64,000 nucleotides of DNA from Hafnia psychrotolerans (GCF_014639435.1 NZ_BMFZ01000001.1:482748-546747), one strand, 5' to 3'; counted from the stretch's first letter, positions 47,905-56,953 are shown. Translations and numbers: made by a program. The notes: generated by a model not told the origin, from the letters alone.

Positions 47905-48122
47905 AGGTCGTGGGCTCGCCGCCCACACTGGCCGAAAGGAGCGTAGAGACGCGCCCCTTTCGAATCCCGCGTCTTATTTAACTGCGCGCTACCGCTGGGA
48001 CGACGGACGTGTTCTGTTGTTCCCGCGTGTGGCGCAAAATCTCGCCGCTGCGCGGATCCTTCACTCGATGTTCAAGCCTCAGGTCTTGAACCCGCCCGTT
48101 CAGCAAGATTTTTGAATGCGCC
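47905..48122 (+). repeat. Structured intergenic repeat, copy A
   Basis: A 218-bp copy of a dispersed element. It begins AGGTCGTGGGC and ends TTTTTGAATGCG. Hairpins in order: GTGGGC-TCGCC-GCCCAC; CGAAAGG-(A)-GCGT-AGAG-ACGC-(GCC)-CCTTTCG; CCGC-TGC-GCGG; GTTCAAG-CCTCAGGT-CTTGAAC. Homologous copies lie at 51469, 56316, 56697 and 56954. It is between cirA and the kinase gene, in the same orientation. No ORF is credible. Confidence 0.85.
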
Positions 48123-48201
48123 AATGGTTTTTTTAAAATCAAGACAGGGATCCTCGTCGATATAAACCATGTTTTCCATAACGTAATCTCTGGAGAAGGT
48201 C

Positions 48202-48729
48202 ATGGAGCTTTCGGAACTAGGCAATCGAATATGCATTCTTGGGCCTTCTAATAGTGGTAAATCGACACTTGCTAATGCCATCGCCAGAAAACGTGATCTC
48301 AAAGCAGTTCATCTGGACCCGCTTTATCACTTGCCCAATACCAACTGGAAACCCCGCCCGACGGATCAGTTCATTACTCTGCATGACAGGGAAATCAGTG
48401 GCGAACGCTGGGTGATAGACGGCAACTATAGTAAATGTTTGCCACAGAGGCTTGCCAATGCAACGGGTCTGATCTTGTTGGATATTACAACGGCACTGAG
48501 TCTGATGCGTTATTTCAACAGAACACTTTTTGAAGGGCAGCGTAATGGTGGCTTAGAGGGAGCAAAAGAGAGGATTACCTGGGAAATGATCCGCCATATT
48601 ACTCTGGTCACGCCCGCTAAGAGGAAGCGCTACACCGAGCTGTTTGAGCAACTGACTATCCCTAAAATCCGGCTTTCATCCATTAGAGAAATTAAGAAAC
48701 AGTTTGAAGAGTGGGAACTGACCCGGTAG
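48202..48729 (+). CDS. Adenylate kinase-like P-loop protein (topology modulation/FlaR type)
   Basis: A 175-residue P-loop kinase-like protein of the group annotated as DNA topology modulation protein FlaR. Walker A is LGPSNSGKST (residues about 13-22). HLDPLYHLPNTNWKPRP and WVIDGNYS, then LLDITTALSLMRYFNRTL, are the usual blocks of the group. The ATG at 48202 follows CTGGAGAAGG. It stands alone between repeat copy A and the convergent ABC permease gene. Substrate unknown; nucleoside-phosphate binding is inferred from the fold. Confidence 0.82.
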   Translation: MELSELGNRICILGPSNSGKSTLANAIARKRDLKAVHLDPLYHLPNTNWKPRPTDQFITLHDREISGERWVIDGNYSKCLPQRLANATGLILLDITTALSLMRYFNRTLFEGQRNGGLEGAKERITWEMIRHITLVTPAKRKRYTELFEQLTIPKIRLSSIREIKKQFEEWELTR

Positions 48730-48778
48730 TGACTTATGCCGTTTCCCCCACAGATTGATGTGGGGAAAACGAGCAGAG

Positions 48779-49786
48779 TTATCGCTTCTGTATATACGTC
48801 AGCGCCAGCGCGATGGCGAGCACCAAACCTTTGATGATATCCATGGCGTAGTAGGGGACCGACAGCATGACTAAGCCATTTGACAGCACGCCCAAAATCA
48901 CGGCACCAATCAGCGTGCCGAGTGCATTGGGTTTGCCAGAACCGGCCAGCGAGAAGCCAATATAGGCTGCGGCAACGGCGTCCATTAGATATCCACTACC
49001 GGCATTCACCTGCGATGAACCGATGCGTGACGCCAATAAAATACCGCCGGAACCGGCCAGTAAAGAAGAGATAACGTAGGCCGTTACGCGATAGCGTGCG
49101 GTGCGGATCCCAGCCAGACGCGCTGCCAGCGGGTTGCCACCAATGGCATACATGCGCCGCCCATGTTTGGTCAGTGACATAAACAGTTGTACCACAATGG
49201 TGACGACCACCATCACGATAACAATCACCGGCACTTGGCCAAGCAGGTTGAATACCGCAGGCACCGTGCCTTCGGCCATATCGCCGTTTGGCAGCATCAT
49301 ATTTTCGGTAATCGAACCGCCATAGCTGTAGGTCATCGCCGCACCCTGAATCACGAAGAGGCTGGCGAGCGTCGCCAGCATGTCAGGAATTTTCAGGATG
49401 ACGATCAGGAAGGCGTTGAACAGCCCGACCAGCGTACAGAGCGCCAGGGTGATCAGAATCGCTTCGGTGGTGTTAAAACCGTGCCAAACAAACATCGAAA
49501 TCACCAGCGCGTTGGCCAGCGACGCGGTCGAACCGACGGACAAATCAAAACCGCCTACCGAAAGTGATATTGACACGCCGATCGCGATCACCGTGACGAT
49601 GGCAATCGAGCGCAAAATATTAATGATATTTGATGGCTCTAAAAAATTATCTGAGGCAATACCAAAACCGGCGATCAACAGCACAACGGTGAGTAACATG
49701 CCCCATTTATAGAGAAATTCGAATAACTGATGGCGCCATGGTTGGTTCACAGTGACATTCTGATCGTTAATAACAGCTTTACTCAC
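48779..49786 (-). CDS. Ribose/monosaccharide ABC permease (RbsC type)
   Basis: A 335-residue inner-membrane permease of the BPD_transp_2 sugar family with about nine or ten helices. Family blocks are GGFDLSVGSTASLANAL, VILKIPDMLATLASLFVIQGA, AIGGNPLAARLAGI (EAA-like coupling loop) and YIGFSLAGSGKPNALGTLIGA. It overlaps the ATPase gene by 4 bases. The usual third partner, a periplasmic sugar-binding protein, is not adjacent on either side. Substrate unknown. Confidence 0.88.
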   Translation of the reverse strand: MSKAVINDQNVTVNQPWRHQLFEFLYKWGMLLTVVLLIAGFGIASDNFLEPSNIINILRSIAIVTVIAIGVSISLSVGGFDLSVGSTASLANALVISMFVWHGFNTTEAILITLALCTLVGLFNAFLIVILKIPDMLATLASLFVIQGAAMTYSYGGSITENMMLPNGDMAEGTVPAVFNLLGQVPVIVIVMVVVTIVVQLFMSLTKHGRRMYAIGGNPLAARLAGIRTARYRVTAYVISSLLAGSGGILLASRIGSSQVNAGSGYLMDAVAAAYIGFSLAGSGKPNALGTLIGAVILGVLSNGLVMLSVPYYAMDIIKGLVLAIALALTYIQKR

Positions 49787-51285
49787 GCGGGCGTTCCTCC
49801 GGTGGAATACATTAATAAAGTCTCTTCGTCGACGTCGGCGGCGTTCAGTTCAGCCACAATACGGCCATCCCACAACACCAGAATGCGGTCGCATAAACCG
49901 ACCAGTTCAGCGAACTCACCGGACGCATAAATAATCCCTTTTCCCTGTTGCGCAAGGCCGTCAATGAGCCTGAAAACGTCTGTTTTTGCCTTGATATCTA
50001 CGCCTTTGGTCGGCTCGTCAAAAATTAACACCTGGCTCTCGCTGCGTAGCCATTTACCAATAGCGACTTTCTGCTGGTTGCCACCAGAAAGCCGCGCCAG
50101 TTTCTGCATTGGCCCGGAAGCGCGAATGCCTAAACGGCCAATAATCTCTTTTGCCCAACTCAGTGCCTGACGGGAATTGAATACCGAAAAACGTGAAAAA
50201 CTGTTATCGGCGGTGACGCTGAGATTCATCGGAATATCTTCGTCGATAAAAATCCCCTCTTTGCGACGCTCCTCCGGCACCAACGCTAACCCTTGCTCAA
50301 CCGACAGGTACGGCTCTTTCGGCTTCCAGGGCTTTCCGTTGAGTTCGCCGCTCGCCACCTGACTCGGGGTGGCACCAAACAGTGCCTTGCACAGTTCGGT
50401 TTTTCCGGCACCGGCCAGACCGGCGATGCCGAGGATTTCCCCACGATGCAGACTCAGTGAAATATCGCGAAGTTTGTCTTTGTCGTGCATTCCCTGAATG
50501 CGCAGCAGGGTTTCATGGCCGTGCGGCGGACGGCGCGGTGGGTAAATGTCGTCTAGCTGGTGACCAATCATTTTCTCAATAATATGTTCGTTGGTCAGGC
50601 CTTCCATACTGTCATCGCTGACCAGGCGACCATCGCGTAGCACGGTCATGCGGTCGCAGACATCGCGCAGTTCATGGATGCGGTGCGAAATAAACACCAC
50701 CGCCATGCCCGCTGTTTTAAGCTTGTGCACCAGAGCAAACAGTCGTTCGCTTTCGGCCTGGTCGAGTGGGGCGGTAGGTTCGTCGAGGATCAGGAAACGG
50801 CATTTATGCGACAGCGCGCGGGCCAGTAAAATCAGCTGTTTTTCCGCCAGTGTGCAGCTCTCTATACGGGCACGCAGGTTGATGTGCAACCCGAGTTGGT
50901 CGATAAGCCGCTGTGCATGATGGTAAATATCTGACCAGCTATGCAGGTGGCCCGGCTCCGCCAGGCTATCAAGCATGATGTTTTCGGCTACATTGAGCGT
51001 CGGCACCAGTGCGACATCCACCTCCTGCTGCACCAGGTGGATCCCGTGCGCCCGCGCCTGATGCGGTAACGTCACCGTCACCGGCTGTCCGTCGATGATT
51101 ATCTGGCCGGTATAGTGGTCATGAGTCCCCGACAGTACGGCCATCAGCGTGGATTTTCCCGCGCCATTGGCTCCGACCAGGGCATGAACCGATCCCCCTT
51201 CCAGGGTGAAATCCACCTGGCGCAAAGCAGGGAATCCGGCAAATGAAATCGAGATATTGCGCATCTCAAGGATTGAAGATTTCAC
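49783..51285 (-). CDS. Sugar ABC transporter ATPase with two ABC domains (RbsA type)
   Basis: A 500-residue duplicated ATPase of the RbsA/MglA class. The N-terminal half has Walker A GANGAGKST (about residue 37) and Walker B FLILDEPTAPLD. The C-terminal half has a degenerate Walker A GLAGAGKTE (about 286), the signature LSGGNQQKVAIGKWL and Walker B VLIFDEPTKGVD. Such proteins drive ribose, galactose, xylose or autoinducer-2 uptake. It is the first gene of a two-gene operon with the permease. The upstream interval is filled by repeat copy E. Confidence 0.9.
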   Translation of the reverse strand: MKSSILEMRNISISFAGFPALRQVDFTLEGGSVHALVGANGAGKSTLMAVLSGTHDHYTGQIIIDGQPVTVTLPHQARAHGIHLVQQEVDVALVPTLNVAENIMLDSLAEPGHLHSWSDIYHHAQRLIDQLGLHINLRARIESCTLAEKQLILLARALSHKCRFLILDEPTAPLDQAESERLFALVHKLKTAGMAVVFISHRIHELRDVCDRMTVLRDGRLVSDDSMEGLTNEHIIEKMIGHQLDDIYPPRRPPHGHETLLRIQGMHDKDKLRDISLSLHRGEILGIAGLAGAGKTELCKALFGATPSQVASGELNGKPWKPKEPYLSVEQGLALVPEERRKEGIFIDEDIPMNLSVTADNSFSRFSVFNSRQALSWAKEIIGRLGIRASGPMQKLARLSGGNQQKVAIGKWLRSESQVLIFDEPTKGVDIKAKTDVFRLIDGLAQQGKGIIYASGEFAELVGLCDRILVLWDGRIVAELNAADVDEETLLMYSTGGTPA

Positions 51286-51468
51286 GCTGGGGATTGGCCT
51301 TATGCAAATAATTTAGGGTTGGTATAAATGGCGTTATAGACGTTTAGCCGTCTATAGCTTGTAGTGACAAAGTTTTAACATATCGGCGGATTTAAGCAAC
51401 TTATTTTCAATCTTTGAAGGAGTGAATGGCCACGCGTTCCCGCTGGAAATATTCAAATTCAAAACCGG

Positions 51469-51690
51469 GTCGGATTCAAACATAGCATTGAATGCGGTGA
51501 CTAACGGCGAGTGGGTTTATTACCGGCGGGTTCGAACACGAAAGGAAAGGACCACAATGCGGCGGGATGTTGCGGTGATAACTGCGGTCGCTGAAGCCCC
51601 AACATGGTGACTCGCACAGCGGCTGTCTTTGTTTTTAAACTGGCGCGGGAGCCGAGAAAGGGGACCGTTTAGTCCCCGCGCCCGCGACTT
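51469..51690 (-). repeat. Structured intergenic repeat, degenerate copy E
   Basis: A 222-bp, diverged copy in minus orientation, in the 410 bases between the sugar ATPase gene and puuD. It keeps the TTTTTAAA block, the core TTATxxCCGCAAxATxxCGCCGC (minus strand) and the second hairpin, here GGGGAC-CGTTTA-GTCCCC. It lacks hairpin 1 and ends AAGTCGCGGGC in place of AGGTCGTGGGC. A flanking ATTCAAATTCAAA (51451-51463) recalls the hexamer run beside copy B. Confidence 0.6.
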
Positions 51691-51695
51691 TGAAG

Positions 51696-52538
51696 TTAAA
51701 AAGCCCTTTTGGCCGCAAGTTCAGTCTCCTGCGGTGTGGGCTGTTGCCCACGGATCCCGTGATGATTTCTGCGGCAGGCTGCAATAAAGGATTCAAATAA
51801 TTGGCGTGATGGTGGATCGGTCAGGCTGTGCCATTCCGGATGCCACTGTACACCCAGGGCAAAAGGATGATTGCGTACGCTGACGGCTTCTACCAAATTG
51901 TCCGGCGCACGAGCCTCAATCGTTAATTCTGCGCCCAGATGTTTGGCTCCCTGACCATGCAGAGAGTTCACCTGAAACTGCTGATAATCCGGCAATAACT
52001 CGGCCAACAAACCGCCAGGTTCGATACTCACAGGATGCACTAAATCGTACTGTGCGTCGTGCGGCAGTGACGTGTCTTCTCGGTGATCCATAAACCCAGG
52101 TTGCTCCTGCACCTTGCGATACAGCGTCCCCCCAGTGGCGACGACCAACTCTTGCATCCCGCGGCAGGCGGCAAACAGGGGAATCCGTTGATCCAGCGCG
52201 GCGCGGATTAATGCCAGACTGAGTCTGTCGCGACCAGGATCGGCGAGCGCTTCGATGCCGTCTTCGCCATACCTATAGGGCTCGATATTGCTGGGGCTGC
52301 CGGTCAGGAATATGCCGTCGAGGCGTGAAAGTACCTCGTTGATTGCCCCTTCGCGGGAGGCCAGTTCGTGAGGCAGACAGATGGGTAAAGCATTCGCGTT
52401 GAAAATGGCGTCGAGATATTTTTCATGCACCGTGAGTGCCGGGTTTCCGTCGATACTGTTCGCGCACATGACTACCCCAATGATAGGGGTATAGCTGGTT
52501 TCTTTTCTGACCTGCGCCGTGGAAAATATCTTGCCCAT
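51696..52538 (-). CDS. puuD: PuuD, gamma-glutamyl-GABA hydrolase
   Basis: A 280-residue class I glutamine-amidotransferase-like hydrolase (254 in E. coli). It releases GABA from gamma-glutamyl-GABA in the putrescine pathway. PIIGVVMCANSIDG near the N-terminus, the nucleophile in FAACRGMQELVVATGG (about residue 142), VNSLHGQGAKHLG and the catalytic His in GVQWHPEWHS are all present. The extra length is at both ends. It is divergent from puuA, as in K-12. puuR, puuC, puuB and puuE are not in this window. Confidence 0.93.
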   Translation of the reverse strand: MGKIFSTAQVRKETSYTPIIGVVMCANSIDGNPALTVHEKYLDAIFNANALPICLPHELASREGAINEVLSRLDGIFLTGSPSNIEPYRYGEDGIEALADPGRDRLSLALIRAALDQRIPLFAACRGMQELVVATGGTLYRKVQEQPGFMDHREDTSLPHDAQYDLVHPVSIEPGGLLAELLPDYQQFQVNSLHGQGAKHLGAELTIEARAPDNLVEAVSVRNHPFALGVQWHPEWHSLTDPPSRQLFESFIAACRRNHHGIRGQQPTPQETELAAKRAF

Positions 52539-52860
52539 ATGTTACCGCCTCGTCGCTTCTGCCGTTCAATTACATTGACGTTACTCCATAAACTTAACAG
52601 CCGGTAGACGCATTTTCAAACCAACCCGTAACAAGGGGTTGCCATTGCAAAAGTTTTATGATGGGTCTAGGGTTATTATTAAGGCTCTTTTTTTACGACA
52701 TCTTTGCATCACAGGGAGTAAATTGGTTCAGTTTCCTTTAACGCGGTATGAAGCGCGATAAGAAACCAGTGTTGGAGCGAGTGGGTCAGAATTATAAACG
52801 GCGAGGTACCATGGTGGTGCCAGAGACGCCACATTTATGTATGCAAACGGCGGAAATCCT
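52539..52860. promoter_or_regulatory. puuD-puuA divergent control region
   Basis: 322 bases that must hold both promoters. In K-12 PuuR binds repeated sites in this region; I do not see a clear match to its operator. An open frame upstream of puuA (52747 on) has no conserved product. Confidence 0.4.
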
Positions 52861-54294
52861 ATGCAAACGATCATTCTTGAATCAAACAGTTCCGAAGTTG
52901 AAGACTTCGCTGCACACGGCGAAGAGAGGCGAAGTAGCGCGTTCCAGGATGAAGTTACTCAATACCTGGAACGTCAACCTCTCACACTTCATATCGATAT
53001 TCTCCTCACAGATTTAAACGGCAGTTTTCGCGGCAAACGCATCCCCGTTACAGCGCTTAGAAAAATCGAAAAAGGCTGTTATTTCCCTGCCTCAGTATTT
53101 GCTATGGATATTCTTGGCAACGTGGTCGAAGAGGCCGGTCTGGGCCAGGAATTAGGCGAGCCCGATCGCATCTGTTTACCCGTCCCCGGCACGCTGGCGC
53201 CCTCGGCTTCTGACCCCGATCACATCGGCCAGTTGCTGCTGACCATGCTTGACGAAGATGGCACTCCCTTTGACGTTGAACCCCGCAATGTGCTGAATCA
53301 TCTCTGGCAAACATTGCGCCAACGGGGACTGTTCCCGGTGGTAGCGGTAGAGTTGGAGTTCTATCTGCTCGACAGACAGAGAGATGCAGAAGGGTATATT
53401 CAGCCACCATGCACCCCCGGCACCACCGAGCGCAGCATGCATACGCAGTGCTACTCGGTAGATAATCTTGACCATTTCGCCGATGTTCTTAGTGATATCG
53501 ATCGTCTGGCTAACATTCAGGGTTTACCGGCCGACGGCGCACTAGCCGAGTCTTCGCCCGGTCAGTTCGAAATTAATCTCCACCACAGTGATAATGTTTT
53601 GCGGGCCTGTGACCATGCTTTGACCTTGAAACGGTTGGTGCGTCTGGTGGCGGAAAATCATGAAATGGATGCCACTTTCATGGCCAAACCCTACGAAGAC
53701 CATGCGGGCAGTGGTATGCATATTCACCTGAGCGTTCTCGACGATAATGGCAAGAACTTGCTGGCTGACGCTGAAGGGGAGGATTCCGCGTTGATGAAGC
53801 GTGCGCTGGCGGGAATGATTGCGCTGATGCCCGCCTCAATGGCTATTTTGGCACCTAACGTCAATGCTTTTCGTCGCTTCCAGCCGGGCATGTACGTGGC
53901 GACACAAGCATCTTGGGGTCACAATAACCGCACCGTTGCGTTGCGTGTGCCGTGCAGTGGAACGGCAGATCACCGAGTTGAGTACCGCGTAGCAGGAGCA
54001 GATGCCAACCCGTATCTGGTAGTGGCCAGCGTGTTGGCCGGGATGCTATACGGTCTTGATAACGATCTGCCGCTGTCTGAACCGGTCACCGGCAACGGTC
54101 TGGAGCAGGACGGAGTGCCACTGCCCATTCGCCAGAGTGATGCGTTGATGGAATTCGATCAGCAACCGGTGCTGAAAAAATACCTCGGTGAACGCTTCTC
54201 ACGGGTATATCACGCCTGTAAATCAGATGAGTTATTGCAGTTTGAGCGGCGTGTAACCGAGACCGAGATCGACTGGATGTTACGCAACGCGTGA
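52861..54294 (+). CDS. puuA: PuuA, gamma-glutamylputrescine synthetase
   Basis: A 477-residue glutamine-synthetase-family enzyme (472 in E. coli). It joins glutamate to putrescine with ATP, the first step of the Puu pathway. ATG 52861 (MQTIILESNSSEVEDFAAHG) is preferred to ATG 52837; GGCGGAAA precedes it. Active-site blocks are VAVELEFYLLDRQRDAEGY, SSPGQFEINLHHSDN, KPYEDHAGSGMHIHLSV and NNRTVALRVPC plus HRVEYRVAGADANPYL. A strong terminator follows; puuP comes 511 bases later. Confidence 0.94.
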   Translation: MQTIILESNSSEVEDFAAHGEERRSSAFQDEVTQYLERQPLTLHIDILLTDLNGSFRGKRIPVTALRKIEKGCYFPASVFAMDILGNVVEEAGLGQELGEPDRICLPVPGTLAPSASDPDHIGQLLLTMLDEDGTPFDVEPRNVLNHLWQTLRQRGLFPVVAVELEFYLLDRQRDAEGYIQPPCTPGTTERSMHTQCYSVDNLDHFADVLSDIDRLANIQGLPADGALAESSPGQFEINLHHSDNVLRACDHALTLKRLVRLVAENHEMDATFMAKPYEDHAGSGMHIHLSVLDDNGKNLLADAEGEDSALMKRALAGMIALMPASMAILAPNVNAFRRFQPGMYVATQASWGHNNRTVALRVPCSGTADHRVEYRVAGADANPYLVVASVLAGMLYGLDNDLPLSEPVTGNGLEQDGVPLPIRQSDALMEFDQQPVLKKYLGERFSRVYHACKSDELLQFERRVTETEIDWMLRNA

Positions 54295-54805
54295 TCCGGC
54301 GTTGAAAATCCAGTCTGATTTTGTCCGCATCTGCTTTGCGAAAAAATGAGGCGCGGTGGTGGGTCCTGAATACTCCAGAGAAAGAAATTGTCGCTGAAGG
54401 CCTCTATATCTTGTCATCCGTCCTCGATTTAGGGCAAAATACCGCACATGCAGAATAACCGACGCTTAAACGCGTCGGTTATTTTTTTGCATTGTGTGGA
54501 ACGTAAACTAATTTAACAGAGGCCGGACCCAGATCCGGATAGATAACCAGGTTCGTGTGTGACCCCAAATCAATAAACGGTCACCACTATGAGGAAATGC
54601 ATGATGGGGCAATATTTTAAACCTGTACCGGTGCCCGCCGGTATTTTTGTTCGCTGCGGCAAATTAAGCCCAGCCTTTATATCCGTGTTCAACGATGTAA
54701 AGATCAATCCCCCATTTCCTGGTTATCAAACACGAAGTCAGCCCTGTATTTTGCGCACGGAGGCGTTTACCCGCCCGGTGCTTGCAAGTCAGGGAGGGCT
54801 GAATC
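54295..54805. other. puuA-puuP intergenic region
   Basis: 511 bases with the puuA terminator near 54453-54490. A plus frame at 54589-54816 (75 codons, MRKCMMGQYF) overlaps the puuP start and lacks a ribosome-binding site; it is not called. The puuP promoter should lie after 54490; no operator was recognised. Confidence 0.4.
54453..54490 (+). terminator. Terminator of puuA
   Basis: AATAACCGACGC-TTAAAC-GCGTCGGTTATT then TTTTT: a 12-bp perfect stem about 160 bases after the puuA stop codon. Confidence 0.88.
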
Positions 54806-56185
54806 ATGTCTGCTAATGCTTCTACTGCTGCTCCGGGCACCAACCGCGTACAACTCCGTAAAACGCTGACATTGGTTCAGGTGGTGATGATGGGCCTGGC
54901 CTATCTGCAACCGATGACCATTTTCGATACCTTTGGTATTGTGTCTGGCCTGACTGACGGCCATGTCGCCACTGCGTATATTTTCGCGCTGATCGCCGTG
55001 CTGTTTACCGCTGTGAGTTACGGCAAACTGGTGAGACGCTTCCCGTCCGCGGGTTCTGCTTATACCTACGCGCAAAAAGCTATTAACCCGCATGTTGGCT
55101 TTATGGTGGGCTGGTCATCCTTGCTGGACTATCTGTTTATGCCGATGATCAACATCCTGCTGGCGAAAATCTATCTGGAAGCTATCTTCCCTGGCGTACC
55201 GCCGTGGATATTTGTCACCGCACTGGTGGCACTGATGACGACGTTTAACCTGCGTGGCATCAAAGTGGTGGCGAACCTCAACAGTATTATTGTGGTGGTT
55301 CAGGTCGCGATCATGGTGGTATTCCTTGGTTTGCTGATCCATGGCGTATACATGGGCGAAGGCATGGGAACTCTCGCCAGTACCAAACCGTTCTTCAGTG
55401 AAAATGCGCACGTGGTACCAATGATCACCGGTGCGACCATCTTGTGCTTCTCGTTCCTGGGGTTCGATGGGATCAGTTCGTTGTCTGAAGAGACGCCAAA
55501 CGCCGGTAAAGTCATTCCGAAAGCGATTTTCCTGACGGCGCTGATTGGCGGCATCATCTTTGTGGTGGTGTCCTACTTCCTGCAGCTTTATTTCCCGGAC
55601 ATTTCGCGCTTCCACGACCCGGACGCGTCTCAGCCAGAGATTATGCTCTTCGTGGCCGGCAAGTTCTTCCAGTCGGTTATTCTGTGCTTTAGCTGTGTCA
55701 CCGTGCTGGCATCCGGCATGGCAGCACATGCCGGCGTTTCTCGTTTGCTGTATGTGATGGGGCGTGATGGCGTATTCCCGGAGAAAATCTTCGGTTATGT
55801 GCATCCGAAATGGCGCACACCGACTTTCAACGTCGTATTAGTGGGTGTGGTTGCGATGTCTGCGGTGACCTTTGATCTGGTCACGGCGACGGCGCTGATT
55901 AACTTTGGTGCGCTGGTGGCCTTCACCTTCGTTAACCTGTCGGTGATCTCGCAGTTCTACATCCGCGAACAGCGTAACAAGACGTTCAAAGATCACTTCA
56001 ATTATCTGGTCTTGCCGACGATCGGTGCATTGACGGTGGGCGCGCTGTGGTTGAATCTCGAAGCCAGCTCAATGACTCTTGGTCTGGTCTGGGGAGCCAT
56101 TGGTTTAGGTTATTTGGCCTTTATCACTAATCTGTTCCGGCAAAAACCGCCACAGATGAGTGGTGAGATTATGCCAGAAGCCTAA
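54806..56185 (+). CDS. puuP: PuuP, putrescine importer
   Basis: A 459-residue APC-superfamily permease with 12 helices (461 in E. coli). It is a proton-driven putrescine importer used for growth on putrescine. [37 protein letters not shown]-type N-terminus, [41 protein letters not shown] and [20 protein letters not shown] are close to K-12 PuuP. The start lies within CAGGGAGGGCTGAATC ATG. A terminator follows, then the repeat block. Confidence 0.94.
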   Translation: MSANASTAAPGTNRVQLRKTLTLVQVVMMGLAYLQPMTIFDTFGIVSGLTDGHVATAYIFALIAVLFTAVSYGKLVRRFPSAGSAYTYAQKAINPHVGFMVGWSSLLDYLFMPMINILLAKIYLEAIFPGVPPWIFVTALVALMTTFNLRGIKVVANLNSIIVVVQVAIMVVFLGLLIHGVYMGEGMGTLASTKPFFSENAHVVPMITGATILCFSFLGFDGISSLSEETPNAGKVIPKAIFLTALIGGIIFVVVSYFLQLYFPDISRFHDPDASQPEIMLFVAGKFFQSVILCFSCVTVLASGMAAHAGVSRLLYVMGRDGVFPEKIFGYVHPKWRTPTFNVVLVGVVAMSAVTFDLVTATALINFGALVAFTFVNLSVISQFYIREQRNKTFKDHFNYLVLPTIGALTVGALWLNLEASSMTLGLVWGAIGLGYLAFITNLFRQKPPQMSGEIMPEA

Positions 56186-56192
56186 AGATTTG

Positions 56193-56218
56193 AAGGACCC
56201 GCAAGGGTCCTTTTTTTT
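56193..56218 (+). terminator. Terminator of puuP
   Basis: AAGGACCC-GCAA-GGGTCC then eight T residues, 8 bases after the stop codon. Confidence 0.92.
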
Positions 56219-56266
56219 GCTCTTTGGAAAGAGCAGGAAACAGTTTTGGTTTCAAACTTTCACTTT

Positions 56267-56308
56267 AAATTCAAATTCAAATTCAAATTCAAATTCAAAT
56301 TCAAATTC
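56267..56308. repeat. Hexamer tandem repeat (AAATTC)7
   Basis: Seven perfect copies of AAATTC, followed by AAGGTCAAGGTCG at the border of repeat copy B. Related (TTGAAG)n runs lie at the outer edges of copies C (56923-56940) and D (57180-57204). Hexamer runs of this kind change length by slippage. Confidence 0.9.
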
Positions 56309-56315
56309 AAGGTCA

Positions 56316-56536
56316 AGGTCGTGGGCTCGCCGCCCACACTGGCCCAAGGGAGGCGTAAACGCGCCTCCCCTGGACCCCTGCGTTTTTTAACTGCGCGCTA
56401 TCGCTGAATCGGGATGGACGTGTTTCAGGTACTTGGGTTATAGCCGCAAAATGTCGCCGCTTAGGCGGTACCCTCGCTACGGGTTTCGAGCCTCAGGTCT
56501 CGAACCGCTTGCTCGGCGCCATTTTTGAATGCGGCC
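56316..56536 (+). repeat. Structured intergenic repeat, copy B
   Basis: A 221-bp copy in plus orientation. Hairpins: GTGGGC-TCGCC-GCCCAC; GGGAGGCG-TAAACG-CGCCTCCC; CCGC-TTAG-GCGG; TTCGAG-CCTCAGGT-CTCGAA. Right end CCATTTTTGAATGCGGCC. It shares long blocks with copy A (ACTGCGCGCTA, GAGCC/AAGCC-TCAGGTCT). It sits after the puuP terminator. Confidence 0.88.
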
Positions 56537-56591
56537 AATACTTTTTAAAAGATAAAAACAGTTCCGATTTTGAACTTAGAAAAGTGTCGTC

Positions 56592-56642
56592 CGCATTCAA
56601 CGTATTGCCGCTTGCTCGGCACCATTTTTGAATGCGGCCTCG
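56592..56642. repeat. Truncated element fragment between copies B and C
   Basis: GTCCGCATTCAA at the left and CTTGCTCGGCACCATTTTTGAATGCGGCC at the right form an inverted repeat. The right part duplicates the last 30 bases of copy B. Its flanks (AGTGTCG and TTTTAAA tracts) match those of copies B and C, so this looks like an internally deleted copy. Confidence 0.6.
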
Positions 56643-56696
56643 ATATTTTAAAGGTCAACACCACACGGGTTTTGATTTTGAATTTAAAAAAGTGTC

Positions 56697-56923
56697 GGCC
56701 GCATTCAAAAAGGTCACCGGCAAGTCGGTGGCGAGACAACGTCTTTACCGTTGGCTCAAACCCGCAGCCGGGCATCGCGGAGCGAGGACATTTTGCGGCT
56801 GTCGTCATGGCCCCTGAAACACGGCCATCCCAACTTGCGCAGCTGCGGTTTTTAAAAAGCGGGGATTCCAAAGGGTCGAGCGACTGCGACCCTTTGGTCG
56901 GTGTGGGCCGACGCCCACGACCT
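56697..56923 (-). repeat. Structured intergenic repeat, copy C
   Basis: A 227-bp copy in minus orientation, facing copy B. In plus-strand reading the hairpins are CCAAAGGGTCG-AGCGACTG-CGACCCTTTGG (11-bp stem) and GTGGGC-CGAC-GCCCAC; TCGC/GCGA forms hairpin 3 (GGCATCGCGGAGCGAGGA). It is followed by copy D at a 257-bp period with only a few substitutions. Confidence 0.88.
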
Positions 56924-56953
56924 TGAAGTTGAAGTTGAAGATTGAAAAGTGTC

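Noticed and set aside
51286-51695. Remnant of a sugar-binding protein gene beside the ABC operon
   Set aside because: No frame resembles a periplasmic binding protein; the interval aligns with the structured repeat.
54589-54816. 75-codon plus frame before puuP
   Set aside because: It overlaps the puuP start, no ribosome-binding site, and no conserved pattern.
55115-55804. 229-codon minus-strand frame over puuP, very rich in His, Arg and Gln
   Set aside because: Antisense shadow of helix-coding sequence; no start signal.
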